A DNA stretch of 64,000 bases from Plasmodium coatneyi (lineage: Eukaryota > Apicomplexa > Aconoidasida > Haemosporida > Plasmodiidae): positions 809,501 through 873,500 of the forward strand of contig NC_033560.1 of NCBI RefSeq assembly GCF_001680005.1. Direction: 5' to 3'. Positions 1 through 12,344 of the stretch are shown here, piece after piece. Within the stretch, counting starts at the first letter, position 1, and each line of letters opens with the position of its first letter. Both the position numbers and the translations under genes were made by a program. The notes beneath the pieces were generated by a model. The model was not told where the DNA came from and searched no databases. It saw nothing but the letters and a program-made list of their open reading frames with translations.

Positions 1-71
1 AGGGAAAAAGGAAGAAAGGGAAGGGGAAGGACATTACATATATTACTTATAATTAAAGGAAGGTTGGCACA

Positions 72-1597
72 TTACATGACATGGTAACCAACATTCCTGC
101 GATCTGGTCTTCTATTATTATTTGTATTTGTTCTTGTTCTTTTTCTGGGTGATCGTTCATTATATATGGTAGAATGGTCTGTTTCTTCTATTGACGAGTC
201 TGTTATTGTGGAAGGTGCTGCTGTTAAGGTGTCGTTCTCTGTTAGCATGTCGTCGTCAAAGTCACGTTTAACAAAACTTCTTTTTTCTCTTCTTCCTCTA
301 AGTTGCTTGCGGAACAAATTAGGTAGGAAATTATACTAAAATAAAAAACGGAAAGGGTTAAATACATATATACACATATAGAAATACAATACATATGTAT
401 GTACGTATATATCTCTACATATATATGTCCATATATATATATATATATATGTGTATATATGTATGTATACATACTTTTTTTAATAGAGAAAACGAACATA
501 CAGAAAGAAGAAAAAATATATATATATAGTAATGAATATGTTATTATTATTTATATACTTTTAAGTGTGTAATGTGGTAATTACAATTGTAATTGTAATG
601 GTTGTACTTACTTTATATAAAAAGAAAAGAGCTGCTGGTAATCCTACTGCAGCTAATGCACCACCAGACACGGCACCAGGGACGATGCTGCTAGCAGCTG
701 CCGCAGAAGGTTCCACCTGAACTTTTGCCTCCTTTTCCATAGCAACTATACTAGGATCTAGAGTACAAGTCAACTGTGTTACTTCCTCTCCTTGGTTCTT
801 CGTCCATTTCTGGTTAAATTCGGAACAATAATCTTGATTAGCAGTAGTAATGTTGTTCTCACTGCACTCTGCACGTACAGCCTGCCATGCTTCGGAAGTT
901 TCTGTGAGATAGTTGTTATAATTCGTATCGCACCTTTTACTATATTGCTCTAACCTCTCTTTTATATTTTTGTAATTATAATAATATTCATATGCCAGTT
1001 TTCTTCGGTTGAACTCTTCCTTCGTAATATTCTGATATATAATTTCACAATTGTTCTTCTTTTCAACGTAACTTCCTAATTTTTCATAAATGAAGTTTAT
1101 AAGATCCGGAAATGGTTCAACATTTAACCTGTTCCACAGTATATCCATTATACCATAGTACAGGAAATGACAAAGTTCACTGTTGTCCTGATCTGTTTTC
1201 CAATTTTTAGTTATATAGCACCAAGCATTCCCAATTTCCTTAACATAACTTTTAACACTTGGATATTTATTTGACACTTGCAATCCTGTATCCTCATTAT
1301 CATGTGTAAAAGTATTACATTGATCTCCGTCCTTCCCGAATTTACTGTAGTACATTAGGTTCGATCGTAAACCCTTTAATTGCGGATCCTATAAATGTAG
1401 TATTGGTAAAAAAAGTGTTAAAATGTTAAAACGTGTACACACATCCTATGGTACATATAATGTACATCTGTACGTACATATATACATATGTATATGTTCA
1501 TATATATATAACATATATGTATATATGTACTTATATACTTATATGTGTATATATATGTTAAAGGAGCACATCTAACCCCTAATACTCCTTCTGCCAT
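72..1597 (-). CDS. KIR variant surface antigen (module 1, KIR-1)
   Basis: KIR (PIR superfamily) antigen, expected by family on the infected red-cell surface. Three exons, all phase 0, about 353 aa: 1597-1577 (candidate, MAEGVLG, donor GTTAGA), 1388-612 and 335-72 ending in TAA. Exon 2 is the cysteine-containing ectodomain with landmarks LCHFLYYGIMDILW and YEYYYNYKNIKE. After LTCTLDPS comes an Ala/Ser/Gly-rich linker and one membrane segment ending FFLYK exactly at a GTAAGT donor. Exon 3 starts YNFLPNLFRKQL after a TTTTAG acceptor and encodes a basic, then Ser/Thr/Asp-rich tail, presumably cytoplasmic. The intron between them (336-611) is TA-rich. The paralogue at 25836-27468 has an almost identical tail, linker and membrane segment but a very different ectodomain. 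The first exon is inferred only from its conservation in that copy; exons 2 and 3 are secure. Confidence 0.85.
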
Positions 1598-3595
<1,998 letters not shown>

Positions 3596-5589
3596 TTATA
3601 TACGTTGATAACTTATATTTCGTGACTGCTGTTTCCTTTGTGTACTATTATTTGTTCTTCCCGTTCTTCTGGGTGATGGTTGTGGTGACCTACCATTATA
3701 TATGGTAGAATTGTCTGTTTCTGTTGTTGACAAGTCTGTTGAATAAAGTGTGGAAGAGTCGTCTTCTGTGAGTGTGTCGTCGTCAAAGTGATGACGTCCC
3801 ATTGTTGTTGATCTTCTTTCCCTTCTTCTGCTGCTTCCACCGTTGTTGCCTGTTAGGGTGTTCTTTATCCAGGAGGGTAGAAGATTATACTAAAAAAGAG
3901 ATGGGAGAAGGAAAGGAAAGGTGTCAGGGGAGGAAATATATAATTATGTACTTGCATATATATACCCCATATGTACATATGCATATATATATGTGAGTGT
4001 GTATAGATATATGTATGTGTATATATAAATATATATGTATATGTGCTATATACATAGTGGTAATAATTATGTAAGTACTTACTTTATATAAAGCATAACC
4101 AATAACGGGTAATCCTATTGTGGTGGCCAATGTACCCGATATGGCAGCGGCGACGGCGTTGCTTGGACAATCTGGTGTATGTTTTAAAGAACATTTTAAT
4201 TGTAGTAGATCCTCATAACTGTGTGTTCCAGCTATTTTATTGAATTCTTTACACCAGCTTTTACTATTCTCTTTTTCACATACCTCATTCATATTCTTAT
4301 AGGCTGCAGGAACTTCCTGCAAGTAATTGTGGTATTTATCTGTACAGCTGGGCCCGGAAGTCTGGGGATTTTCTACGCATGATTTTATAGTGGTATAATC
4401 ATGATAATAATCGAATATTGGTTTCATATGGTTAAAAATGTCCAAAGGGATGTTGTCATTCTCATATAAATTCGTGCATGGGTCATTAATACTCAATTTT
4501 TTTAATTCCTTGTAAACTTTTTCCATGGCGGTAGCAAACTCTTCCGGTTTCGTGGAAGTACCAAATAGTGTATCACCAATCCAATAATAAAGGAAATTAC
4601 AACGATTCTCCCTATTTGGAAAAATTTCCATACTTCCCGTCGGCGCGTAACAGAAGGCTTTTACAACTTGTTCCTCATAGCTCGGAATGCCTCCGTTCTG
4701 CTCCACTATACCCTTCAGACCAGTTTCGATGTCTTCCGGCTTCGTCCCACCTCCGCTAGCACACTGTTGTTGGGTATTTCCGAATTCACAATATATTCTC
4801 TGTGAGGGTAGTCCTTCCTTACATTGTTCCTATGAATATAATCAGGAAAAATTCGAATACACATATGTTTTTATGTGTTCGCTACTCTAAATTTTATTAC
4901 ATTATGTACAAAACGCTGCATACTTAATATGTAATTGTTTAAACTCCAATAAAAGAACGAACCTCCACTGTTCTTTTCTTCACCTTCAATACAGGCTTCG
5001 GTAACGGTTTTCGAGTGTACATTGAACCGTATAGTTCCTCTGGATTTTTCTTCCTATATCCCTTCTTAACTTTTTTACATTCTTCAATATTTGCCTCCCA
5101 GCTACAATAGGTATCTACAATTTCATATGCATGGACAATTTCCTCCAGGTAATCAATATACCTTTTACAACCAATCGTACTATGTTCCTCCAGTTCATCC
5201 TCTATTTCGCCAGGTTCCAAATTATAACTTCCCAATTCATTCATTTTAGCAAAGAACTCTGCACCACCATTCTCTTCTTTTATTTCACATCCATTAATAC
5301 TGAACAATTCCCCCAATATTCCGGGTAACCTTTCCATAACTGTTCCAAATGTACTTTTTTCTACAATTCTTCCATATAGTATTCTTCCCATGAAGTAATA
5401 TAAAAGATCACAGCGCTCATTTTCTGGGAATTTCTTGTCAAGAATGTCCGATACACAACACCAGGCACGTAAAATATCATCCAGAATATTTCCATCACTA
5501 TGGTCCGGTGGTAGCACTGCTTTTACCGATACCCCCTTAGCACTTAGATCCGTACGGGTCATGTTGCAATGAAGCCCTTTTTCCGCCAT
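3596..5589 (-). CDS. Two-domain KIR variant antigen (module 1, KIR-2)
   Basis: Read as one KIR gene with two KIR-type ectodomains, about 555 aa. Exon 1 is 5589-4963 (209 codons, start MAEKGLHC), exon 2 is 4829-4083 (249 codons) and exon 3 is 3889-3596 (98 codons with TAA); all junctions are phase 0. Domain 1 shows AWCCVSDILDKKF and CDLLYYFMGRILYG but no membrane segment. Its frame would stop at 4939 only if the GAG|GTTCGT donor at 4962 is ignored. Exon 2 opens EQCKEGLPSQRIYCEF after a TTCATAG acceptor, contains CNFLYYWIGDTLFG and FDYYHDYTTIKSC, and ends with a membrane segment VIGYALYK at the GTAAGT donor. Exon 3 (YNLLPSWIKNTL...) is a basic, Ser/Thr/Asp-rich tail. The copy at 29062-31132 has the same structure and phases. 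The alternative is two genes, with exon 1 a tail-less single-exon protein. Confidence 0.75.
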
Positions 5590-7294
5590 GATTCTATCTG
5601 TATATTTCTGTGCGTAAAAATGAACACTATATCCCAAAATTTTTGCACTTTGTGCATGAAACTTTGTAAATATATAATTCCAATGGGGGGAAAAAAATTT
5701 TGCACATATATGTATGCGCATTCCTATTCTTCTCACTGTGGTGTAGGGTGGAATGTTATATGTACACAGTACGTATATATGTATATATAGCATATATATA
5801 TGTTTGTATGCATGCTACTTGTTAATGTAGGAGTTATCTCCTTAGGGAGTGGTTTCTTCTATTATTATTACCCTTTATGCTTGCTGCATATGTAATGAAG
5901 TTCACGCATGAATTTATTATTTGTTCATACAGATTAAGCATGGCTGTATTTTGTCCCTTACATCGTTATAAACGGACAAATACAAATATCTATTCTTACA
6001 ATAATATACACATTTGCCAATCTTTTAAAGTGATGACAGAAGATTGTGTTTATGTACCAGAATCATTATATGCACATATATAATTAAGGTAAAAGATAGG
6101 AGAGAACGAAACAGAAAAAATAGAGAAATAATAATAATGAAGGAAGGAGGGAGGAAGGAAGTAAACAAACTCCCTTTGTTCACTTTATATTTATGTATTA
6201 TATATCTTTGTGTACGTTGTGCATTGTATATGTTCGTTTGGGAATATGATATTATTATTGTTATCATTATTTACATATTTCTTCTTTTATTATGTTCATA
6301 TGAGAATAATTTCTTTACTGACAGATATTTGAGCATGCACTATTTATTTTATATTCCCCTTCCCCCCTCATATCAAAATAAAAAATTTTTTTAATCATAA
6401 TAAATGTGTATATGTGTGCGTCACAAATTTTAACAAATTTAATAGTTGTTGTCCTACATGGTGGTCATATTGCCAAATGGAAAGAACGAAGATAAATATG
6501 AAATATTTTAGAGGTGCCATTTTGCTTTTTTTGCTCTTCTTTTTACTTTTTTTGTTTGCTGTTTTTTGAATGTAAAAAAAAAGGTGTTTAAAATGAAAAA
6601 ATATTTTAAATGAAATATTTCCTTTTCTTTCTTTTATGTACATTAAATAGATTGTATGGATTGTGTATGATGATTATTATGTTATTATTTTATTCTTCTT
6701 TTTGTGCTGAACATAGAGAATGTGTTAAATTCAATCAATTGTGTTGTACGGATGCGCGATGTATACTGCTTTTTCATTGTTTTCATTGTAGGTGTGTGTA
6801 AATTGTAACTTTTATTTTAAGTTCAAAATTTGGAATGTACATAATAATAATACAGCTATGGATGTAATAATTTAAAGTAATTAGAAAAATAGTTCATTTT
6901 ATTATTACATATTTTATACTGCTCTAAAATTTAAGTTAAAAGTGGTTAGTACTCCTAATGAACTAATACAGGTTCTTTAATTAGGTCACTACACCCTCCT
7001 CCATTTAACGGTGTAGTAGGTGCAAAATGTTCATATTTAAACATCAGAACTATGTATTTATGCTCAAAAATTTTTTTCTTGTGTTGTTGTTCCTTAGGTT
7101 TAGGGTTCAGATACAACAGTTGTGAATATAAAACTGTTAGCAAAAAAAAAAAAAAAAAAAAAAAAAAATTGGGTCAGATTTTTTGCACGTTGTTGGAATG
7201 TTGTTAGGGTGTGGAATTTCCTTTTTTCTTTTTTTCTCTTTTTTTCCTTTCCTCCTTTTCTCCTAAAGAAATACAGAGGAAGGAACTGAGGAAC
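5590..7294. other. KIR-KIR intergenic spacer, module 1
   Basis: No KIR or SICAvar exon found. AT-rich; the stretch from about 5870 is nearly identical to 31320-32730 in module 2, and 6390-6800 is recognisably related to 49565-49870 in module 3. It holds a short plus-strand hydrophobic frame at 6498-6569, a run of 28 A at about 7141-7168, and the 5' flank of KIR-2. Confidence 0.65.
6498..6569 (+). other. Conserved short hydrophobic ORF (unproven)
   Basis: ATG to TGA, 23 codons, starting MKYFRGAILLF and Leu/Phe-rich throughout, like an isolated signal peptide. It is kept in frame in module 2 (31941-32012) with one change. Module 3 has a related frame extending to 65 codons (49670-49867). It could be a decayed first exon of a small exported-protein gene or chance reading of a T-rich conserved spacer. 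No following exon was identified. Confidence 0.25.
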
Positions 7295-8678
7295 TTATCT
7301 ATTGTATGGGATAGAATAAACTGTGGTGGAATCTGCTCCATCTATTGTTGAGCTTGCTCTTGAGCCAAATGTTGAACCTCCTATTGTAGAATCGTCCTCT
7401 AACTCATTAAATTCTCTTCTAAGGGACATCCCTCCTCTTTTGTTGCTGCTTCCTCCAAAGGAGTTACGTATGTTAGAAAATAGTGAGGTATACTAACAGT
7501 AAAGGGGGGGAGCGTGGAAATGTGTATAATATATATACATATATATACTTTATATATGTATGTATATATATATATACATATGTATATTTTTTATTCGTAG
7601 GGGGAATAATTGTTGTAATTGTTGTAATTATTTACTTTGCATAGGAAGAAAGCGACAGCTGCTGGTAATCCAATACCAATCGTGGCAATTGTGGAGGAAA
7701 TGATGGCTGGAGGGGTGACACCACCACCACCCTGTTGTGGTGATGATGCAGTAATTGCTGAATGTAATGCAGCACGTTCTGAAGACAACTGTAGGAGACA
7801 ACTAGTCAGGTCCGTTTCGTCGTCCCCGCTTGGTGAGAGTTCTTCTCCGAGCACAGTGCCACACTTCAAGTCTTCCGGTTTTGGAATTTTTCCCTTACCA
7901 TTGCCCTGGAACTGATTCCAAAATGTGGTCCAGGAAGGATCATCTTTATTACGTTGACCACTTGCTTTTAATTGTCCATAAGCACTTATAGCTGCATTTA
8001 GGCAATTGCTATATTTCCCCGTATAAGGGGACCCCGAGGAACAGGAAGTTTTCATATCCTCCTTTATAGTTTTATAGTCATGCAGGAAATCGAATACGAT
8101 TTTCCTTTGCTTGAAATCACTACACAAAACATCAGTGTGCATAGCGTTGTAACTACAATGACCGTTGGAGATGTCCAATTTATTATAGATATCCTCCATA
8201 GTTTTCTTAAAAGTAAGGGGTTTATTCAAAATATTGCATAATTTATCCCCTACGAAAAAATAAAAGAAGTCACAAATTTCCTTACATGATGACGAACTAG
8301 TTGTATCCACCTTAGTTACAATGCACCAAGCTTGTGCAATTGCTTGTGCACATGGTGCAAATCTCGTGGGATCGCTCATTCCATGTGCCAGTATATCCAA
8401 TACATTGTCCTCCCAGGAGGTGATGCTCGCACATTGATGTTTGCCATTCATCCCTTCGAATGCTGCGTACACTTTTCTGGAAGGTAAATCATCCTCACTG
8501 CACACCTCCTATGAATGTAAGAAGGGGGTGGAATATATATAAATTTATGTGTATTCTTTACATTTTTTTAAATTTATTGTGTATTATGCACATAGAGAAT
8601 ATTACATGTGTATACATCTATATTATGTGAATAAATGAAAAGGGGGGGGGTTATTACTTTTGTCATAGTTCCGGTCAT
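7295..8678 (-). CDS. KIR variant surface antigen (module 1, KIR-3)
   Basis: KIR antigen of about 363 aa. Exon 1 is 8678-8658 (MTGTMTK, donor GTAATA; a second ATG at 8666 is possible), exon 2 is 8508-7636 (291 codons) and exon 3 is 7492-7295 (66 codons with TAA); all junctions are phase 0. Exon 2 opens EVCSEDDLPSRKVY, the usual KIR start, and has ICDFFYFFVGDKL and FDFLHDYKTIKEDM. It ends with a membrane segment reading IGIGLPAAVAFFLCK at GTAAAT, so the common LYK is CK here. Exon 3 (YTSLFSNIRNSFGG...YSIPYNR) is a short Ser/Thr-rich tail. This is the KIR nearest to SICAvar-1 and points away from it. The paralogue at 32734-34116 shares the tail, the LPSRKVY start and the membrane region, but the middle of the ectodomain is highly divergent. 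Confidence 0.85.
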
Positions 8679-10451
8679 TGTTCCTATGTGGATATTGCTT
8701 CCTTGTATATATGTGGAATGTGAATTTATGTGTTAAAAATCGTCCTCCCTCTATTTATATATTTATGCAGAATGGATATGTGTACAAATTTTGCAAATTT
8801 AAGGATGGTTATAGAAGAATAAATATCGAATTTTTTACTTATTTATTTATTCCTTTCCTTTCCATTCCTTCCTCTATGTAATTGTTACATTGTTATATTA
8901 TTATACTCCTCATTATTGTATTATGTACTCTATATGGGACTGTTCGTAATTGTTCAAAGTAGTACATTATTATTATTTGCTCTATGTAGTTATTATTTAT
9001 GTGAAGCTGTACTTTCATTTTTCAACATGGGTTTTATCGTGTATTATTAATTTAAAGCTTTATTGTTATGTTTTAAAAGGAGTTCATTAGAATTTATTAA
9101 TGTGTATAGTGTAGTCCGTATGCACAGAACATACCTTACACTCTTCCCTTCTATACATGTGTATATTTTTCTTAATATTAATTGATATAGATCAGTTTAT
9201 TGGATAAATGAAGCTACACATGACACACGCGCAGAAGGAAAGGAATGGGGGAACTGTAATAAATATATAGCGGAATATGGAATATATATTTGTACACATC
9301 CTTCCCATAATAGTTATGCCTTGCAAAACGAACCCCCATTCTTTTCTCTTTATAATAATGTAACAATGATAAATTTTTATTCCTTCCCTCTCAATTTAAA
9401 TAAATGTTTTGAGTTGGCTATTTATTTTTGTTAGGTTATATATATTTTTGTAGTTTTCTCCGTTATTTCCACTTCCATATATTCCTATATTCATTTTACA
9501 CCTATATATGAATCCCATATTTTTCCCCGCTCTTTTTGAACATTATTTTCTTCAGGTAAAAAATGAGTACGCGCGCGTTATATATACATCATCCCAGAGG
9601 AATTTTATCCTTATTTATTATTATATGCCTACTTCCCATGGCGTTCCTAATTATTTAAGAAATATATACACCGTCGTAAGGGAGTATTTATCCACAGTCT
9701 ACACGGATATGACACTAAATTCAGGAGGCACACTAAAAATAAGGCCAAGGGAGATGAATACTTCTGTCTGTTCGTGCAATTAATATACGTGTAATATGCA
9801 CATTAAGATAGTAATGCGATAGTATTCTATTGGCGTTCTTTAATATAGTATATAATGTTATGGAACAAATGAAAAAGTGCAAAATATGACCATATACATG
9901 TAAGAATACTCTTTCCGCATATGCGTTCATAACTATAACATTTGATCAAATAAACTATCCTTTATATGTATATTCTTCTGCAATTTAAACAATGAGCTTA
10001 CTCTGTTGGTATAATAAAGGTGTACCATAAACTATATATTTCCAGCATAACAATGTTCCTTCCCGCAAATATTCCCCCTACCACCCATAACACGCATTAC
10101 CCATTCCTACTTTATTCTTTGTTAACGATACTTTACTTTTTTTTTTTTGATCTGCTATAGATAATGTGCCAGAGTATTAGAACCTGAAGTTATATTGCAC
10201 TTTCCTATTACAGCATTAGCGGACGAATATTGTGCTGTTACAGTAGGCAAAGAGTTCATCATTACTATATTCTTCAGAGCAGGAATCTTGTGATTGTACG
10301 CTACGCTTATGCTGTTCCAAAGGTCACCATACTTCAAGGGGAATCCCTTTATATACATATATATATATATATAACTTAGGTGTATACACATATATATATA
10401 TAACAATGGCACCACGCACACTCCATTATTAAGTGTACGTTAATAGGATTC

Positions 10452-10555
10452 TCCCAGTGTTTGACGTGGTTTGACGTGGTATGATGTTGTTTGATGTGGT
10501 TTGATGTTGTATGACATTGTTTGACATTGTATGACGTTGTATGACGTGGTAACAT
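10452..10555. repeat. Degenerate decamer repeat TTTGACGTGG
   Basis: About nine imperfect tandem units of ten bases on the theme TTTGACGTGG / TATGATGTTG. It sits inside the part of the spacer that has no counterpart in module 2 and lies just beyond the point where the two modules stop aligning. Confidence 0.75.
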
Positions 10556-11040
10556 TCCCCCTCAAAATGTTCTACTTACCATTAGAAGTAACTGCCTCCC
10601 CCCCCCCCTCCAAAATGTTCCACTTACCATTAGGAAAACATACTTTTTGAGTGGGGGTAGCTATTTTTCACTGTTGGTGGTAATAATTCCTTCCCAAGGG
10701 AGGGGGAAAAAATTCCCCAAGGGACAAATATGTACTCGTTAAACAGTGGTTCTACTCCTGAGGGGACAATGTGCACCCCAAGTAGTGTGCCCCATACTCC
10801 TAAGTAACGTGCACAACCTCTGAAAAGGCATTCTACATGGCGGACACATTGCTCCCAATGCAAAGGAGAGTGTATTTATTTTTGGGGGGAGTGGGTAGGG
10901 GGTATGTGTGTGATCTGCAATGCGTACATAGACTTATGCGCAGATATGGGATGATAAAGGTGGCGATGGCGCATGTACAAATTTTGTACACTTCCTTCTT
11001 CTCCTTCCCCCTTTTCCTTCTTCCTGACATTTGGAAGTAG

Positions 11041-11103
11041 TACAAAACAAAATATGGAACAAAATGTGGAGCACTCCGATTGGTATGATGATGATTATGC
11101 GTG
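11041..11103 (+). promoter_or_regulatory. Conserved SICAvar upstream box (copy 1)
   Basis: Carries AATATGGAACAAAATGTGG, then ACTCCGATTGG, ATGATGA and ATTATGCG. The same order of words occurs at 36961-37022 and 55582-55667, each 1.1-1.3 kb before a SICAvar ATG, in sequence that otherwise differs more. Role unknown; a promoter or silencing element is an inference from position and conservation. Confidence 0.5.
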
Positions 11104-12281
11104 AAATTTGCTGTTCATAATTCTTCCTCTGGCAATTTTATAGTATGGGAATTTAGGTATTCACAAATATTCCTATTTAAGAATGTTTTTTTTTGCAGAA
11201 ACAATGTTTTTCCCTTTTTTTAACTTTATTTGCTGACAGTTCGTATATGTTCGTGCCATAATTATTTATTTTGAGAGCATTCCTTCTTAAATTATGCATA
11301 AAGGAAGAAGTTGCATAGGAGAAAAAAGAAGGAAGGAAAAAAGGGGAATTAGTGCTAAACATAATTCAATGTCGAAGGAATAAGTTGTATACAACATATA
11401 TAGGTAAACATTAGAAAAAGGTAAAAGGAAGGGTTCTATGTTTCGTTCCCTTTCTTTTTTTTGATTCGCATTATATTTCATATTCATTCGGAAAAAAAAA
11501 AAAAAATAAAATACAAATTTTAGGGTATACAGGAAGGTACATTCATTAGTATCCGAATTCACTTGAGCAAAAATTTTCATATTACGAGTGCATTTTCCTT
11601 ATGGCGGATGAAATTTTCCTTATTGCAGGTGAAATTGTTCCCATATTGCAGGTGAGAATTCCATTACGGCGACACTTTTGTTCCCTCCCGGTCAGTGCGG
11701 GAGCATTTCTTTCTTTTTTGCGTAATTTATTCATTGACAATATGTTGTTAACAATTTCTAAGTGGAAATTATGTATTTGAGAATTCTACCTTGAGAAGCA
11801 TTTTTTTCTTTGACAATAATTTGTTTTAAGTAAATTTTCTTCTCTTTTTGGTGAATTTTTTTTTGTGAACAATTTCTTTTTTATGGTGAACAACTTACAC
11901 TAATTTTGTGAGAGCAAAATTCATATAGGAAGGGGCATCCTTCTTCCTACCAGGGAATAAGTTGTGTTAAGCTTAAGTGTAAAAGTTGTACATAAAACAG
12001 AAATAAAAAGGGAATGAAAAAAAAAATGAACGAACAATTTGCTGCATGACAACAGAAAGAAAAGCAAATAATGTGCTGCATGATGACAAAAAAGGAATAA
12101 TGCGCCACGTGACGGAAGGAATACGTAAAATACGTACAATAATGTTCCTTCTAAAAAATTAATAAAGAAAAAAGCAGCGAAAGACTAAAAAAAAAAATGA
12201 ATGAAAAAGTGAAAAATTCCCCACATATACTACTTCCTGGAAGGAATGAATCACTCATAGAATGGTAATAGAAGTATAAAG

Positions 12282-12297
12282 CGTACGTCGTACACAT
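12282..12297 (+). promoter_or_regulatory. GTACGTNGTACAC palindromic box (copy 1)
   Basis: GTACGTCGTACACAT lies about 50 bases before the SICAvar-1 ATG. GTACGTTGTACACAC and GTACGTTGCACAT occupy the equivalent place in SICAvar-2 and SICAvar-3. The half-sites GTAC..GTAC form an inverted repeat, which would suit a dimeric DNA-binding protein; that is inference. Confidence 0.4.
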
Positions 12298-12344
12298 AAT
12301 ACTTGGGAAAGCACTATTCTTATTTGATAAGTAGCTCAAAGAAA

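Larger units (their letters stand above)
8679..12344. other. Divergent KIR/SICAvar spacer, module 1
   Basis: 3.7 kb between the 5' ends of KIR-3 and SICAvar-1, so it should carry both promoters. From 8690 to about 10165 it is nearly identical to 34140-35622. From about 10840 it aligns with 36840-38114 and more loosely with 55480-56866. The unaligned centre (10170-10830) holds short GT-rich repeats and G/C runs. No coding exon is supported; an 88-codon minus-strand frame ending at 10155 has no recognisable family. Confidence 0.65.

Noticed and set aside
242..499. Frame rich in Tyr/Ile beginning in the KIR tail
   Set aside because: It reads through the TA-rich intron (336-611); the acceptor at 336-337 and the exon start YNFLPN explain the real tail.
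4939..5793. 284-codon single-exon KIR-like protein starting at 5793
   Set aside because: The first 68 codons are not similar to the module-2 copy; the start at 5589 (MAEK, compare MAKE at 31132) and splicing at 4962 give a better two-domain model.
10155..10421. 88-codon minus-strand frame in the divergent spacer
   Set aside because: No recognisable family; the matching place in module 2 (35631-35819) gives an unrelated-looking frame made partly of simple repeat.
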